Shown here: piece after piece, positions 7,185 to 14,220 of the stretch | Numbering within the stretch: position 1 is the first letter of the stretch | How the letters are laid out: each line of letters begins with the position of its first letter | From: GCA-2737595 sp037138535 | Lineage (GTDB): Bacteria; Actinomycetota; Actinomycetes; Nanopelagicales; Nanopelagicaceae | Direction: 5' to 3' | Assembly: GCA_037138535.1 (NCBI GenBank) | Contig: JBAXIG010000027.1 | Coordinates: 1-20,333 of the forward strand | DNA: 20,333 nucleotides | Translations under genes and position numbers: made by a program | The notes under the pieces: generated by a model | What the model was told of the DNA's origin: nothing | Databases searched by the model: none | The model's input: only the letters and a program-made list of their open reading frames with translations

Positions 7185-8114
7185 GTGTCTGACAATTCTG
7201 CCCTCATCGCCACCGCCGCCAATGTGCTCACTCTTGGCCTCGGTGCTCCTTCGATTCCGGGAGAGGTAGAGCTTGAGCTTGTGATTTCTCAGATCTCCCC
7301 ACTTGATCGACAAGTGGTCGCTGGCTTCTTCCCGCCGGCAAAACCCTGGCCCCTCATTCCAGGGACGGCGGCGGTCGCCAAAGATGCGGCTGGCAATCAT
7401 TACTTCGCTTTTGCCGAGAGCGTCGGCGGCGGGCTCACGCGCGATGGTATTCATGCTCAACGATTCTCGTTGCCGCAATCGGTGCTCCATTCTATTCCGA
7501 CTGGTTCTGATTATGTGGCGATTGCGTCTGCGGTCACATCGTTGGCGACTGCACGCTCGATTCTGCAAGATATTGCCAAAGTAAAGAGTGGCGACACACT
7601 TCTTATTCTTGGTGGTACTGGTTCGGTGGGGCAGGCGAGCATTGCTGTTGGTCGCGCATTGGGACTCACCATGGCAGTTGCTTCGCGTGATGGCGCTGAT
7701 ATCGATGGCGTGCGGGGTGTTCGCAACGATGCAATTACAGAAGGCGCACGTGCGATTCTTGGTCGTGGCGCCGATGTCATTATCGATCCCGTGGGAGGAG
7801 AAATCACCGGCAATGCGATGAGTGCTGGCGCTCCCGATTGCAAGCACATACTTCTTGGATTCAGTTCAGGCGCGATGATGCCAATTCTCGCCCCGAAGTT
7901 TCTCGGCGGAGAACATCAATTAATTGGTTTCAATCTTCTCCGCCGATCACATGAAGGGTTAGCGGAGCATGTTCGAGCCGCTGTACAAGATGTGATCGTG
8001 GGAGGATTCGCCCCAGACATCGATTCCATTCATCCACTTGCTGATGGTGTTGCTGCTTATACGCATGCAGCGAAAGTTCGCGGTCGCGTTCTCCTCCAAG
8101 GAAGCGGAGCATGA
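7185..8114 (+). CDS. MDR-superfamily NADPH:quinone oxidoreductase-like protein
   Basis: Protein of 309 residues with the two MDR domains: an N-terminal GroES-like half (VELELVISQISPLDRQVVAG then PWPLIPGTAAVA) and a Rossmann half with GGTGSVG (143-149) in LLILGGTGSVGQASIAVGRA, later DVIIDPVGGEI. There are no structural or catalytic zinc ligands, so it belongs to the zinc-free QOR/enoyl-reductase side of the family and probably reduces a C=C or quinone with NADPH. GTG 7185 is the first in-frame start after a stop at 7134-7136. No close Shine-Dalgarno site is visible, so a leaderless start is possible. It heads a three-gene operon, with an ATGA overlap to the FAD oxidoreductase. Confidence 0.85.
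   Translation: MSDNSALIATAANVLTLGLGAPSIPGEVELELVISQISPLDRQVVAGFFPPAKPWPLIPGTAAVAKDAAGNHYFAFAESVGGGLTRDGIHAQRFSLPQSVLHSIPTGSDYVAIASAVTSLATARSILQDIAKVKSGDTLLILGGTGSVGQASIAVGRALGLTMAVASRDGADIDGVRGVRNDAITEGARAILGRGADVIIDPVGGEITGNAMSAGAPDCKHILLGFSSGAMMPILAPKFLGGEHQLIGFNLLRRSHEGLAEHVRAAVQDVIVGGFAPDIDSIHPLADGVAAYTHAAKVRGRVLLQGSGA
7186..7194. promoter_or_regulatory. Short palindrome TGTCTGACA, candidate GntR/FCD operator
   Basis: A perfect 9-base palindrome (arms TGTC/GACA around one T) overlaps the GTG start codon of the operon that contains the FCD-GntR regulator. It carries the GTC-N-GAC core often seen in FadR-subfamily operators and shares that core with the palindrome at 11420-11438. It is short, its flanks are not symmetric and it also encodes the first residues, so chance is possible. 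Confidence 0.35.
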
Positions 8115-9526
8115 GCCACCACTTCGATCTCATCGTTATTGGTGCCGGAACCAGCGGCATTCCATGCGCGATCGAAGCTGCAAATCTCGGAGCCAACGTA
8201 CTTCTCTTAGAAAAAGCTGACGAAGTCGGCGGCACGCTCTTCACGTCTGGCGGTCATATGTCAGGCGCAGGAACGAAGCGCCAGAAAGAGCGTGGAATCG
8301 AAGATTCGCATGCGGCGCACTTAGCCGATATTGAACGTATCAGCCACGGAACTGCGCGCAAGGATTTATCCTCGCTCGCGGTAACTTTGGGAACTGAGAC
8401 TATTGATTGGTTGGATGAACAAGGTTTCGAATTTCACGAAAAGGCACCACGGATTGTTTATGGACACGAACCTTACGGAATAGCTCGTACCTACTACGGA
8501 ACGGAATCCGGCCTTTCAATTTTAAAAGTTCTTCAACGTTTACTTGATGAACGTATCGCTCTTGGGGGAATTGATCTGCGGCTTAATACCGGGGCCGACT
8601 CTCTCATTGAAGAAGGTGGGGCAGTAGTTGGCGTGCGCACGGCCGCGGGAGATTTCACTGCCAAGAATGTAGTCATTGCTACCGGTGGCTTTGGTGCGAA
8701 TCCAGAAATGTTTGCTCGGTTAGAAGGTGCTCCATTGGTCTCTGCTGCCTGGCCCACATCGACCGGAGACGGCATCGCGATGGCCGAAGCGATGGGCGCG
8801 GCAATTGCTGGTGCTGGAACATATTTACCTACGTTCGGCGGGTTGCCTTCACCAGATGGTGGGGTGCGTATTCGCTGGAATGATCGTCCCCTTCTCGTCG
8901 CTAAAGAGCGTCCACCGCATGAGATATATGTGGACCGTCGTGGTGAGCGTTGGGTGGCCGAGGATGAGCCAAGTATTGATGTGAAAGAACATGCCCTTGT
9001 GGATCTTGAAGGAATGACTTTCTGGACTTTCTTTGACGCTGCCGCTCTTGAAGCTAGCCAACCCATGGTTATTGGTTGGAGTACGGATGATCTGAAGGCG
9101 CACGCAAATGTTCTTCCAGGAGTTTTCTCCGGAAGTACCGTCGAAGAAACAGCAGCACGCATGGGGGTAGACCCGGTAGGTCTTGCGGCAAGCGTGGCTC
9201 GCTACAACGAGCATGTAGCCGCTGGAAGCGATCCCGATTTCGGCCGACAACACCTCCCGGCGCCCATTGCGCAGGCTCCGTTTTACGCTGTTCAAAATCA
9301 TGCGGTCACCTTGATCACGTTTTCAGGTATCGATGTCGATGCAAATCTGCGCGTACGAAAGGCTGATGGATCAATCATCCCGGGACTGTATGCCGCAGGT
9401 GAGGCGCTTGGCGCTGCGGCAACAATGGGTAAGTCGTTCTGTGGTGGACTCCTGGCAATGCCAGCGATCGCTTTTGGTCGACATATTGCCCGTGAATTAG
9501 CGACTGAGGGAAGTTTCTCACAATGA
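8111..9526 (+). CDS. FAD-dependent oxidoreductase (FAD_binding_2, fumarate reductase / ketosteroid dehydrogenase type)
   Basis: Flavoprotein of 471 residues. The N-terminal dinucleotide-binding fold has GAGTSG (11-16) and Glu 34 for the adenosine ribose, followed by the VGGTLFTSGGHMSGAG loop. A middle segment has VVIATGGFGANPEMF, and the C-terminal FAD-clamping segment includes LYAAGEALGAAATMGKSFCG. The order matches succinate/fumarate reductase flavoprotein-like enzymes and 3-ketosteroid delta-1-dehydrogenase relatives, which insert or remove a C=C next to a carbonyl. No signal peptide is visible, so it is probably cytoplasmic. It lies between an MDR reductase and the regulator, with four-base overlaps on both sides. 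The substrate is unknown; a cyclic ketone or enone would fit the family and is inference. Confidence 0.88.
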   Translation: MSHHFDLIVIGAGTSGIPCAIEAANLGANVLLLEKADEVGGTLFTSGGHMSGAGTKRQKERGIEDSHAAHLADIERISHGTARKDLSSLAVTLGTETIDWLDEQGFEFHEKAPRIVYGHEPYGIARTYYGTESGLSILKVLQRLLDERIALGGIDLRLNTGADSLIEEGGAVVGVRTAAGDFTAKNVVIATGGFGANPEMFARLEGAPLVSAAWPTSTGDGIAMAEAMGAAIAGAGTYLPTFGGLPSPDGGVRIRWNDRPLLVAKERPPHEIYVDRRGERWVAEDEPSIDVKEHALVDLEGMTFWTFFDAAALEASQPMVIGWSTDDLKAHANVLPGVFSGSTVEETAARMGVDPVGLAASVARYNEHVAAGSDPDFGRQHLPAPIAQAPFYAVQNHAVTLITFSGIDVDANLRVRKADGSIIPGLYAAGEALGAAATMGKSFCGGLLAMPAIAFGRHIARELATEGSFSQ

Positions 9527-10251
9527 GTGAGCGCGGCTTTAACCGCGTGGCAAGTGAATTGCGAAAGCAAATAATCACTGGCCAGTTGGCGCAGGGCGAT
9601 CGTTTGCCGAGTGAGGCTGAGCTCTCTGCGCAATATTCGGTGAGCCGTTCCACAATACGAGAGGCACTTCGAGTCCTAGAGTCGCAAAATCTCATTGTCA
9701 CCACGCGCGGTGCCTCTGGTGGAAGTTGGATTAATCATCCGAATCGCGATCAAATTGCGGGTTACTTGGAGACTGGTTTCAAGTTGATGACATTGGCTTT
9801 AGACATGCCAAGCGTTGAGGCATTGCTTGAAGTGCGTGCCATTGTGGAAGTCCCTGCCGCTCAGTTGGCCGCGCAACGTCGCACCGAAGAACACATTGAT
9901 CAATTAGCGGAGAGCATAAGGAGCCACAAGCCATCGGCTGAAAGGCACGCTGTTCACCGTTCTTTCCATAACATCATTTTTGAGGCTGCAAACAACGCCC
10001 TTTTGCATACGGTCTCTCAACCAATTTTCGCAGTTGTGGATGAGAGGTTTGCGCGCGACAAAGCACCACCCGAAATGTGGGAAGAGGTTGCTCGCTTTCA
10101 CGAAGAAATCTTCGAGGCGGTGCGTGATCAGGATTCCAAGGCAGCTGGTGAATTGATGCGCGAACATCTTGCGCAGTTAACAACAGCCTACTTGTCGATG
10201 ACTCGCACGAGCATTCGCGAAGAAGCTTCCATGCATAACTCGTCAAATTGA
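9523..10251 (+). CDS. GntR-family (FadR/FCD) transcriptional regulator
   Basis: DNA-binding regulator of 242 residues. The N-terminal winged helix-turn-helix covers about 8-75, with LPSEAELSAQYSVSRSTIRE as the recognition region and TTRGASGGSWI as the wing. The FCD ligand-binding domain covers about 95-220. FCD proteins often bind a metal through Asp/His residues; here His 149, His 193 and His 215 are present and the usual Asp is His 145 (HRSFH). Such regulators sense organic acids or acyl-CoAs. The gene is last in its operon, joined by ATGA to the FAD oxidoreductase. Its last 64 bases overlap the convergent hot-dog gene, in the variable tail after the FCD domain. It probably controls the neighbouring divergent promoters. 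Confidence 0.92.
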   Translation: MSERGFNRVASELRKQIITGQLAQGDRLPSEAELSAQYSVSRSTIREALRVLESQNLIVTTRGASGGSWINHPNRDQIAGYLETGFKLMTLALDMPSVEALLEVRAIVEVPAAQLAAQRRTEEHIDQLAESIRSHKPSAERHAVHRSFHNIIFEAANNALLHTVSQPIFAVVDERFARDKAPPEMWEEVARFHEEIFEAVRDQDSKAAGELMREHLAQLTTAYLSMTRTSIREEASMHNSSN

Positions 10252-10607
10252 TTTAGTACTCGCCACTTCATTCGCAAGAGTTCGCGTCCTGCGCTCTTCC
10301 ATGGCAAGAATTCGATCTCTTCCCATTCGAGTCGAATGGAATCTCCGGCAACTACTGCATTAAGAAAGTTCACGTCATCGACACCGAGGAGTGCGATGGC
10401 ATGGTCAAATTTTCCAGTGCGCTCCATGGCGCCGCCGACCAGAAGTAAGACTGCTTGTCCGGGTAGCGGGCGACCGCGCATTCCAATTTCGCGCCAGCCT
10501 TCTTGGAAGAGCGGGTGTGGGTATCCGCCTGTAGTCACCAATGTGGAAATCATGTCGTCAGTGATTTCGATAATTTCAGTGACACCGCTTCGAAGCTCTA
10601 TGGCCAT
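10188..10607 (-). CDS. MaoC-like hot-dog-fold protein
   Basis: Small protein of 139 residues with a MaoC-like hot-dog pattern: an early helix ending in YPHPLF, RPLPGQAVLLLVGGAMERTG as the central helix region, VNFLNAVVAGDSIRLEWEEI (the typical F-x-x-P/A-V-x-x-G-D strand) and a final NQFDELCMEASSRMLVRV strand. The catalytic Asp of the D-x4-H dyad is missing (Thr 26 before His 31), so it may be a non-catalytic partner or act as a thioesterase or binding protein. ATG 10607 has GAGGAAG about six bases before it; this start overlaps the enoyl-CoA hydratase-like stop by 10 bases. The 3' end runs 64 bases into the regulator gene on the other strand. Substrate unknown. Confidence 0.78.
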   Translation of the reverse strand: MAIELRSGVTEIIEITDDMISTLVTTGGYPHPLFQEGWREIGMRGRPLPGQAVLLLVGGAMERTGKFDHAIALLGVDDVNFLNAVVAGDSIRLEWEEIEFLPWKSAGRELLRMKWRVLNQFDELCMEASSRMLVRVIDK

Positions 10608-11359
10608 GATGGCTTCCTCTTCTCGATCCATGAACGGTATCCCTCTGATGCCAATGGATCATTCGTGACGAAATCTGCAAAGAGCGCGAGTTCGGCGGCA
10701 CATCCTGCTCGCGTCGGTTCTGCCTGTATCAGCGCCAATTTAGTAGCAGCGATTGCGGAGCGCGAAGTGGGGAGCAACTTCTTAATGAATTCGGAAATCT
10801 CGTGGTGCAACTGTGCGCGTGGCACTGCTCGCAACGCAATTCCACTGGCAACCGCCTCCGCGGAAGTGAGCCAGGACGCGGTGAAGAGCACTTCTTTTGC
10901 GCGCTGTGTTCCCATCGCGCGTTGCGTACGAATTGCGGCCCCAGCCCCTGGTGGTAAGCCACTAGCTAGATGATGGTCGCCAATCTTTGCTTCCGTGGCG
11001 ATGAAGACGAAGTCGCAGGCGAGAAGTAACTCGAAACCGCCAGCGCGAGCTAAACCGTTGACGGCGGCAATGATCGGCACGGGAAGTTCTTCCATTCGGT
11101 GGAGTAGAGCGTGGTAGCGGGTGACGAAAGGGATGAAGACTCCGGCGGGATCAGCGAAGCACTCGCCGAGGAAAGCAATATTCATGCCCACCGAGAAGAG
11201 GGAGTCGAACTCCTCCTGAGGGCCAGTAATCACCAGGGCACGGAGTGATAAATCGGTACTGACCTGGTCTAATGCAGATTCGAGGTGGTTTAGGAGGCTG
11301 GGGGTGAGACTGACATCTGGTAATTCCCACCAGAGTGCTCGATCTCGAATCTCGCCCAT
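10598..11359 (-). CDS. Enoyl-CoA hydratase/isomerase (crotonase) family protein
   Basis: Protein of 253 residues, normal length for crotonases. Oxyanion-hole regions are recognisable: FSVGMNIAFLGE in place of the usual AGAD-type motif, and VNGLARAGGFELLLACDFVF (the usual GGG is AGG). The two catalytic glutamates of hydratases map to His 130 and Glu 156, so one is lost. This suggests an isomerase, hydrolase or other crotonase chemistry rather than a standard hydratase; that is inference. I chose ATG 11359, preceded by an AGAGAGA-type site, over GTG 11395, which would intrude into the divergent promoter region. It is followed directly by the hot-dog gene and faces the large plus-strand operon. 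Confidence 0.86.
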   Translation of the reverse strand: MGEIRDRALWWELPDVSLTPSLLNHLESALDQVSTDLSLRALVITGPQEEFDSLFSVGMNIAFLGECFADPAGVFIPFVTRYHALLHRMEELPVPIIAAVNGLARAGGFELLLACDFVFIATEAKIGDHHLASGLPPGAGAAIRTQRAMGTQRAKEVLFTASWLTSAEAVASGIALRAVPRAQLHHEISEFIKKLLPTSRSAIAATKLALIQAEPTRAGCAAELALFADFVTNDPLASEGYRSWIEKRKPSWP

Positions 11360-11398
11360 CAGGATCTCTCTTTCATTACTCTGGAAGCCTGCCACTAC

Positions 11399-11418
11399 CT
11401 ATGGCAGAATAGCCATAG
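11399..11418. promoter_or_regulatory. Inverted repeat CTATGGC-N6-GCCATAG in a divergent promoter region
   Basis: A perfect 7-base inverted repeat with a 6-base spacer (AGAATA) lies between the crotonase gene and the MaoC gene, which are transcribed in opposite directions. There is no T-run, so a terminator is unlikely. It is adjacent to, but different in sequence from, the palindrome at 11420-11438, so it could bind a second regulator or form part of a compound operator. Confidence 0.5.
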
Positions 11419-11419
11419 T

Positions 11420-11438
11420 TCAAATGTCAGACCTTTGA
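11420..11438. promoter_or_regulatory. 19-base palindrome, candidate GntR/FCD operator
   Basis: The arms TCAAATGTC and GACCTTTGA around a central A match at eight of nine positions. The GTC-N-GAC core fits known FadR-subfamily operators and is shared with 7186-7194. It lies 27 bases before the start of the large operon, on the downstream side of the divergent promoter, where a bound repressor would block transcription into that operon. Binding by the regulator encoded at 9523-10251 is inference. Confidence 0.55.
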
Positions 11439-11465
11439 CTGAACTCCCCGACGAGAGGCAAGCCG

Positions 11466-11990
11466 ATGACCGTGCATGAACCCAGCTTGGGAAATTACTT
11501 CGAGGCCTTCACGGTCGGCGATGTGTACCAACATCCACTCGGGCGGACCATCAACGAGACTGATAACACGTGGTTTACCTTGCTCACGATGAATACAAAC
11601 CAGTACCACTTCAACACTCATTTTTCGCAAAATCACCCCATCACCAAGGGGCGCATCATTGTTAACTCGGGCTTCACGATCGCTCTCGTCCTTGGGATGA
11701 CGGTCAGCGATATCAGCCATCATGCGATCGTGAATTTAGAATTAACCGACATTAAGTTGACCCATCCAGTATTTGTCGGTGACACCGTTTATGCAGAATC
11801 GATTGTGGTTGCGAAGCGGGAGAGCGCATCGCGTCCCTATGCGGGCATTGTGACCGTCAAGACTCGCGGACTCAATCAAGATGGCGATGTGGTGGTGGGT
11901 TGGACTCGATCCGTCATGGTCTATAAAGAATCTGCCCGTGAAACGAACAAGTACTTCCCTCAAGCAAAGACCGGACCACTGGAAATCTGA
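11466..11990 (+). CDS. MaoC-family dehydratase (mesaconyl/itaconyl-CoA hydratase-like)
   Basis: Hot-dog hydratase of 174 residues. The pattern NYFEAFTVGDVYQHPLGRTI, then NTWFTLLTMNTNQYHFNTHF, GRIIVNSGFTIALVLGMTVS, HPVFVGDTVYAESIVVAKRE and GIVTVKTRGLNQDGDVVVGW is that of the MaoC subgroup that includes mesaconyl-CoA hydratase and mycobacterial Rv2499c-like proteins, which act on C4-C5 unsaturated dicarboxylic-type acyl-CoAs. The dyad His is His 48; the residue at the Asp position is Asn 43. ATG 11466 has AGAGG eight bases before it. It is the first gene of the ten-gene plus-strand operon and shares one base with the LLM gene start. The exact acyl-CoA is not determined. Confidence 0.85.
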   Translation: MTVHEPSLGNYFEAFTVGDVYQHPLGRTINETDNTWFTLLTMNTNQYHFNTHFSQNHPITKGRIIVNSGFTIALVLGMTVSDISHHAIVNLELTDIKLTHPVFVGDTVYAESIVVAKRESASRPYAGIVTVKTRGLNQDGDVVVGWTRSVMVYKESARETNKYFPQAKTGPLEI

Positions 11991-13024
11991 TGAGTATTTC
12001 AATCACATACGGTCCATGGGGTGAAACACTCGAAGAGTTAGTGGATGCTGGTCGACGAGCTGAAGCCGCTGGTGCCGATGTGATTTGGGTTCCCGAACTT
12101 CACCGAAGTGCCACAGTGGGCGCGGCCGCGCTCGCTGCGGGCACTTCAACGGTGGGAGTGGGCACTGCGATTGCGCTGGCATTTACTCGCAGCCCCATGG
12201 TCACCGCATTAGAGGCGCTCGATGTTGATGAGATGAGCGGTGGCCGTTTTATTCTTGGTATTGGTTCGGGGGTACAAAGGCTTAATGAAGATTGGCATAA
12301 TGCGCAATGGGGCAAGCCAGTGGCGCACATGCGCGAAACAGTCGCGATCATCCGCCACTTCATTGCTAATTCACATCTTGGTGAGCGCATGACGGTCGAA
12401 GGCGAGTACGAGCGCATCGATATTCGCGGATATCAGCGTCCGTTCCAGCCGGTTCGTACTGAGATCCCTATCTATATGGCGGGCATGGGTCCGGTAATGA
12501 CCAAGCTCGCTGGCGAAATTGGTGACGGCTGGATTTCACATGAACTCTGCTCTCCGCAGTACATGCGCGAGCAACTCTTGCCATGGCTTGAAGAAGGTTT
12601 AGCGAAGTCGGGTCGTCCACGTAAGAAGTTGGATGTTGTTGTCTCAGCAGCGTGTGCCATTGATGATGATCCCAAGGTAGCGAAGCGTTGGAATGCCGGG
12701 CTCATCGGCTTTTATGCGACAGTAAAAACTTACGCTGAGTTCTTTGAATTTCATGGACTTGCCGCAGAGCAGCAAGCCATTATCGAGAAGTTTAAGTCAG
12801 GGGTTTCCAGTGATCACCTCGGTGACATAGTTCCTGACCACATGGTTGACGCACTGACTCTGGCAGGAACGGCGGAAGAAGTTCGCGATCGCATCAGTGC
12901 CTATGAAGGGATCGCGGACGCAGTGAAGTTGACCCCGCCTACACATGGCCTGACGGCAGATATAACTCGCAAGGCGCAGAATCAGATCCTCGAAATGATT
13001 CCAGTACTGACAGGAACGAAGTAA
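11990..13024 (+). CDS. LLM-class flavin-dependent oxidoreductase (second copy)
   Basis: TIM-barrel oxidoreductase of 344 residues in the bacterial-luciferase superfamily. Motifs are LEELVDAGRRAEAAGADVIW, TSTVGVGTAIALAFTRSPMV, LDVDEMSGGRFILGIGSGVQ, RPFQPVRTEIPIYMAGMGPV and KLAGEIGDGWISHELCSPQY, which are typical of F420-dependent methylene-H4MPT-reductase-like members in Actinomycetota; use of F420 rather than FMN is inference. It differs clearly from the LLM protein at 1845-2780, so they are not recent duplicates and probably act on different substrates. It overlaps its neighbours by one base on each side (TGATG before, TAATG after), which implies translational coupling within the operon. Confidence 0.87.
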   Translation: MSISITYGPWGETLEELVDAGRRAEAAGADVIWVPELHRSATVGAAALAAGTSTVGVGTAIALAFTRSPMVTALEALDVDEMSGGRFILGIGSGVQRLNEDWHNAQWGKPVAHMRETVAIIRHFIANSHLGERMTVEGEYERIDIRGYQRPFQPVRTEIPIYMAGMGPVMTKLAGEIGDGWISHELCSPQYMREQLLPWLEEGLAKSGRPRKKLDVVVSAACAIDDDPKVAKRWNAGLIGFYATVKTYAEFFEFHGLAAEQQAIIEKFKSGVSSDHLGDIVPDHMVDALTLAGTAEEVRDRISAYEGIADAVKLTPPTHGLTADITRKAQNQILEMIPVLTGTK

Positions 13025-14220
13025 TGAGACCTTTAGCCGACATTCGCATACTCTCTCTTGAACAATATGGTGCGGGCCCGTTTGGCACTTTGCATCTTGC
13101 TGATCTCGGCGCTGAAGTTATTAAGGTCGAAGATCCACGAGTAGGCGGCGATGTGGGTCGTTACGTGCCACCTTATGCCAACGAGGAAGATTCACTCTTC
13201 TTTGAAGCTTTCAATCGCAACAAGAAGTCAATTTCAATCGATCTTTTAACACCCGAAGGTAGAGCAGTTTTTGAAGATCTGGTAAAGGTCTGTGATGTCG
13301 TTTATAGCAATCTGCGCGGTGATGTTCCGGCAAAGATGAAGATTACCTACAACGATTTGAAGCATCTCAATCCCAAGATTGTCTGTTGCTCACTTACAGG
13401 TTTCGGAATGACAGGTCCTCGGTCGAGTGAACCCGGGTATGACTACATCCTCCAAGGCCTTGCAGGGTGGATGGATCTCACGGGGGAGCCTGATGGCCCA
13501 CCCACAAAATCCGGCCTCTCCATGGTCGATTATTCGGGCGGTTTTGTAGCGGCTATTTCTCTGCTCGCAGGCGTTCATGCTGCGCGCCGCGATGGAGTAG
13601 GAATGGATTGTGATCTCTCGCTCTATGACGCAGCCATCGGGATGCTCACTTATCCAGGTGTCTGGCATATGAATGCAGGTTTTACTCCTGTGCGTACACA
13701 CCATTCGGCTCATCCATCGCTCGTGCCTTTTCAGGCATTTGAAGCTTCCGATGGTTGGATCATTATTGGTTGTGCGAAAGAGAAGTTCTGGCAACGTCTC
13801 ACTGAAGTTATTGGCAAACCAGAGTGGGCCTCAGATCCAAGGTTTATCACTTTTGCCGATCGCCAAAAGAATGCGACTGCACTTCTTCCGATGCTTGAAG
13901 AGATCGTTCGTCACCGCACAGTTGATCAGTGGCTCTCGGTCCTCTATCCGGCTTCGATTCCTTGTGGACCGATCAACGATGTCGCGCAAGCGATGCTAGA
14001 ACCTCACACAATCGCACGGAATCTCATTTTCGAAACAGAACATCCGAGGTATGGAACGATCAAGAATCTCGCCTCTCCAGTGAAGGTGGGTAACGAAGCC
14101 GTCGCCTATCGACGCGCACCGCAAAGAAACGAAAACTTCGAAGAAGTGATGTCAGGCTTGCTCAAGTACTCTCCAGAGAAGATTGCGTTGCTTGGTGACG
14201 CTGGGGCATTTGGTAAATGA
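13024..14220 (+). CDS. CaiB/BaiF (class III) CoA-transferase
   Basis: Class III CoA-transferase of 398 residues, normal length. It moves CoA from a donor acyl-CoA to a free carboxylic acid through an aspartyl-CoA thioester. Supporting motifs are the start RILSLEQYGAGPFGTLHLAD, LGAEVIKVEDPR, FEAFNRNKKSISIDL, VCCSLTGFGMTGPRS, YDYILQGLAGWMDLTGEPDG and catalytic Asp 169 in SMVDYSGG, the same position as in formyl-CoA transferase. Its role here is probably to activate the pathway acid or to recycle CoA between intermediates. It overlaps the LLM gene by one base and the MmgE/PrpD gene by four. Donor and acceptor acids are not known. Confidence 0.92.
   Translation: MRPLADIRILSLEQYGAGPFGTLHLADLGAEVIKVEDPRVGGDVGRYVPPYANEEDSLFFEAFNRNKKSISIDLLTPEGRAVFEDLVKVCDVVYSNLRGDVPAKMKITYNDLKHLNPKIVCCSLTGFGMTGPRSSEPGYDYILQGLAGWMDLTGEPDGPPTKSGLSMVDYSGGFVAAISLLAGVHAARRDGVGMDCDLSLYDAAIGMLTYPGVWHMNAGFTPVRTHHSAHPSLVPFQAFEASDGWIIIGCAKEKFWQRLTEVIGKPEWASDPRFITFADRQKNATALLPMLEEIVRHRTVDQWLSVLYPASIPCGPINDVAQAMLEPHTIARNLIFETEHPRYGTIKNLASPVKVGNEAVAYRRAPQRNENFEEVMSGLLKYSPEKIALLGDAGAFGK

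Noticed and set aside
7173..7847. 224-codon open frame on the minus strand opposite the MDR gene
   Set aside because: It has no recognisable domain and lies almost wholly opposite a clear MDR coding sequence; it is a shadow of that gene.
8533..9162. 209-codon open frame on the minus strand opposite the FAD oxidoreductase gene
   Set aside because: Composition is Ser/Arg/Pro-rich without a fold pattern, as expected for a shadow frame of a real gene.
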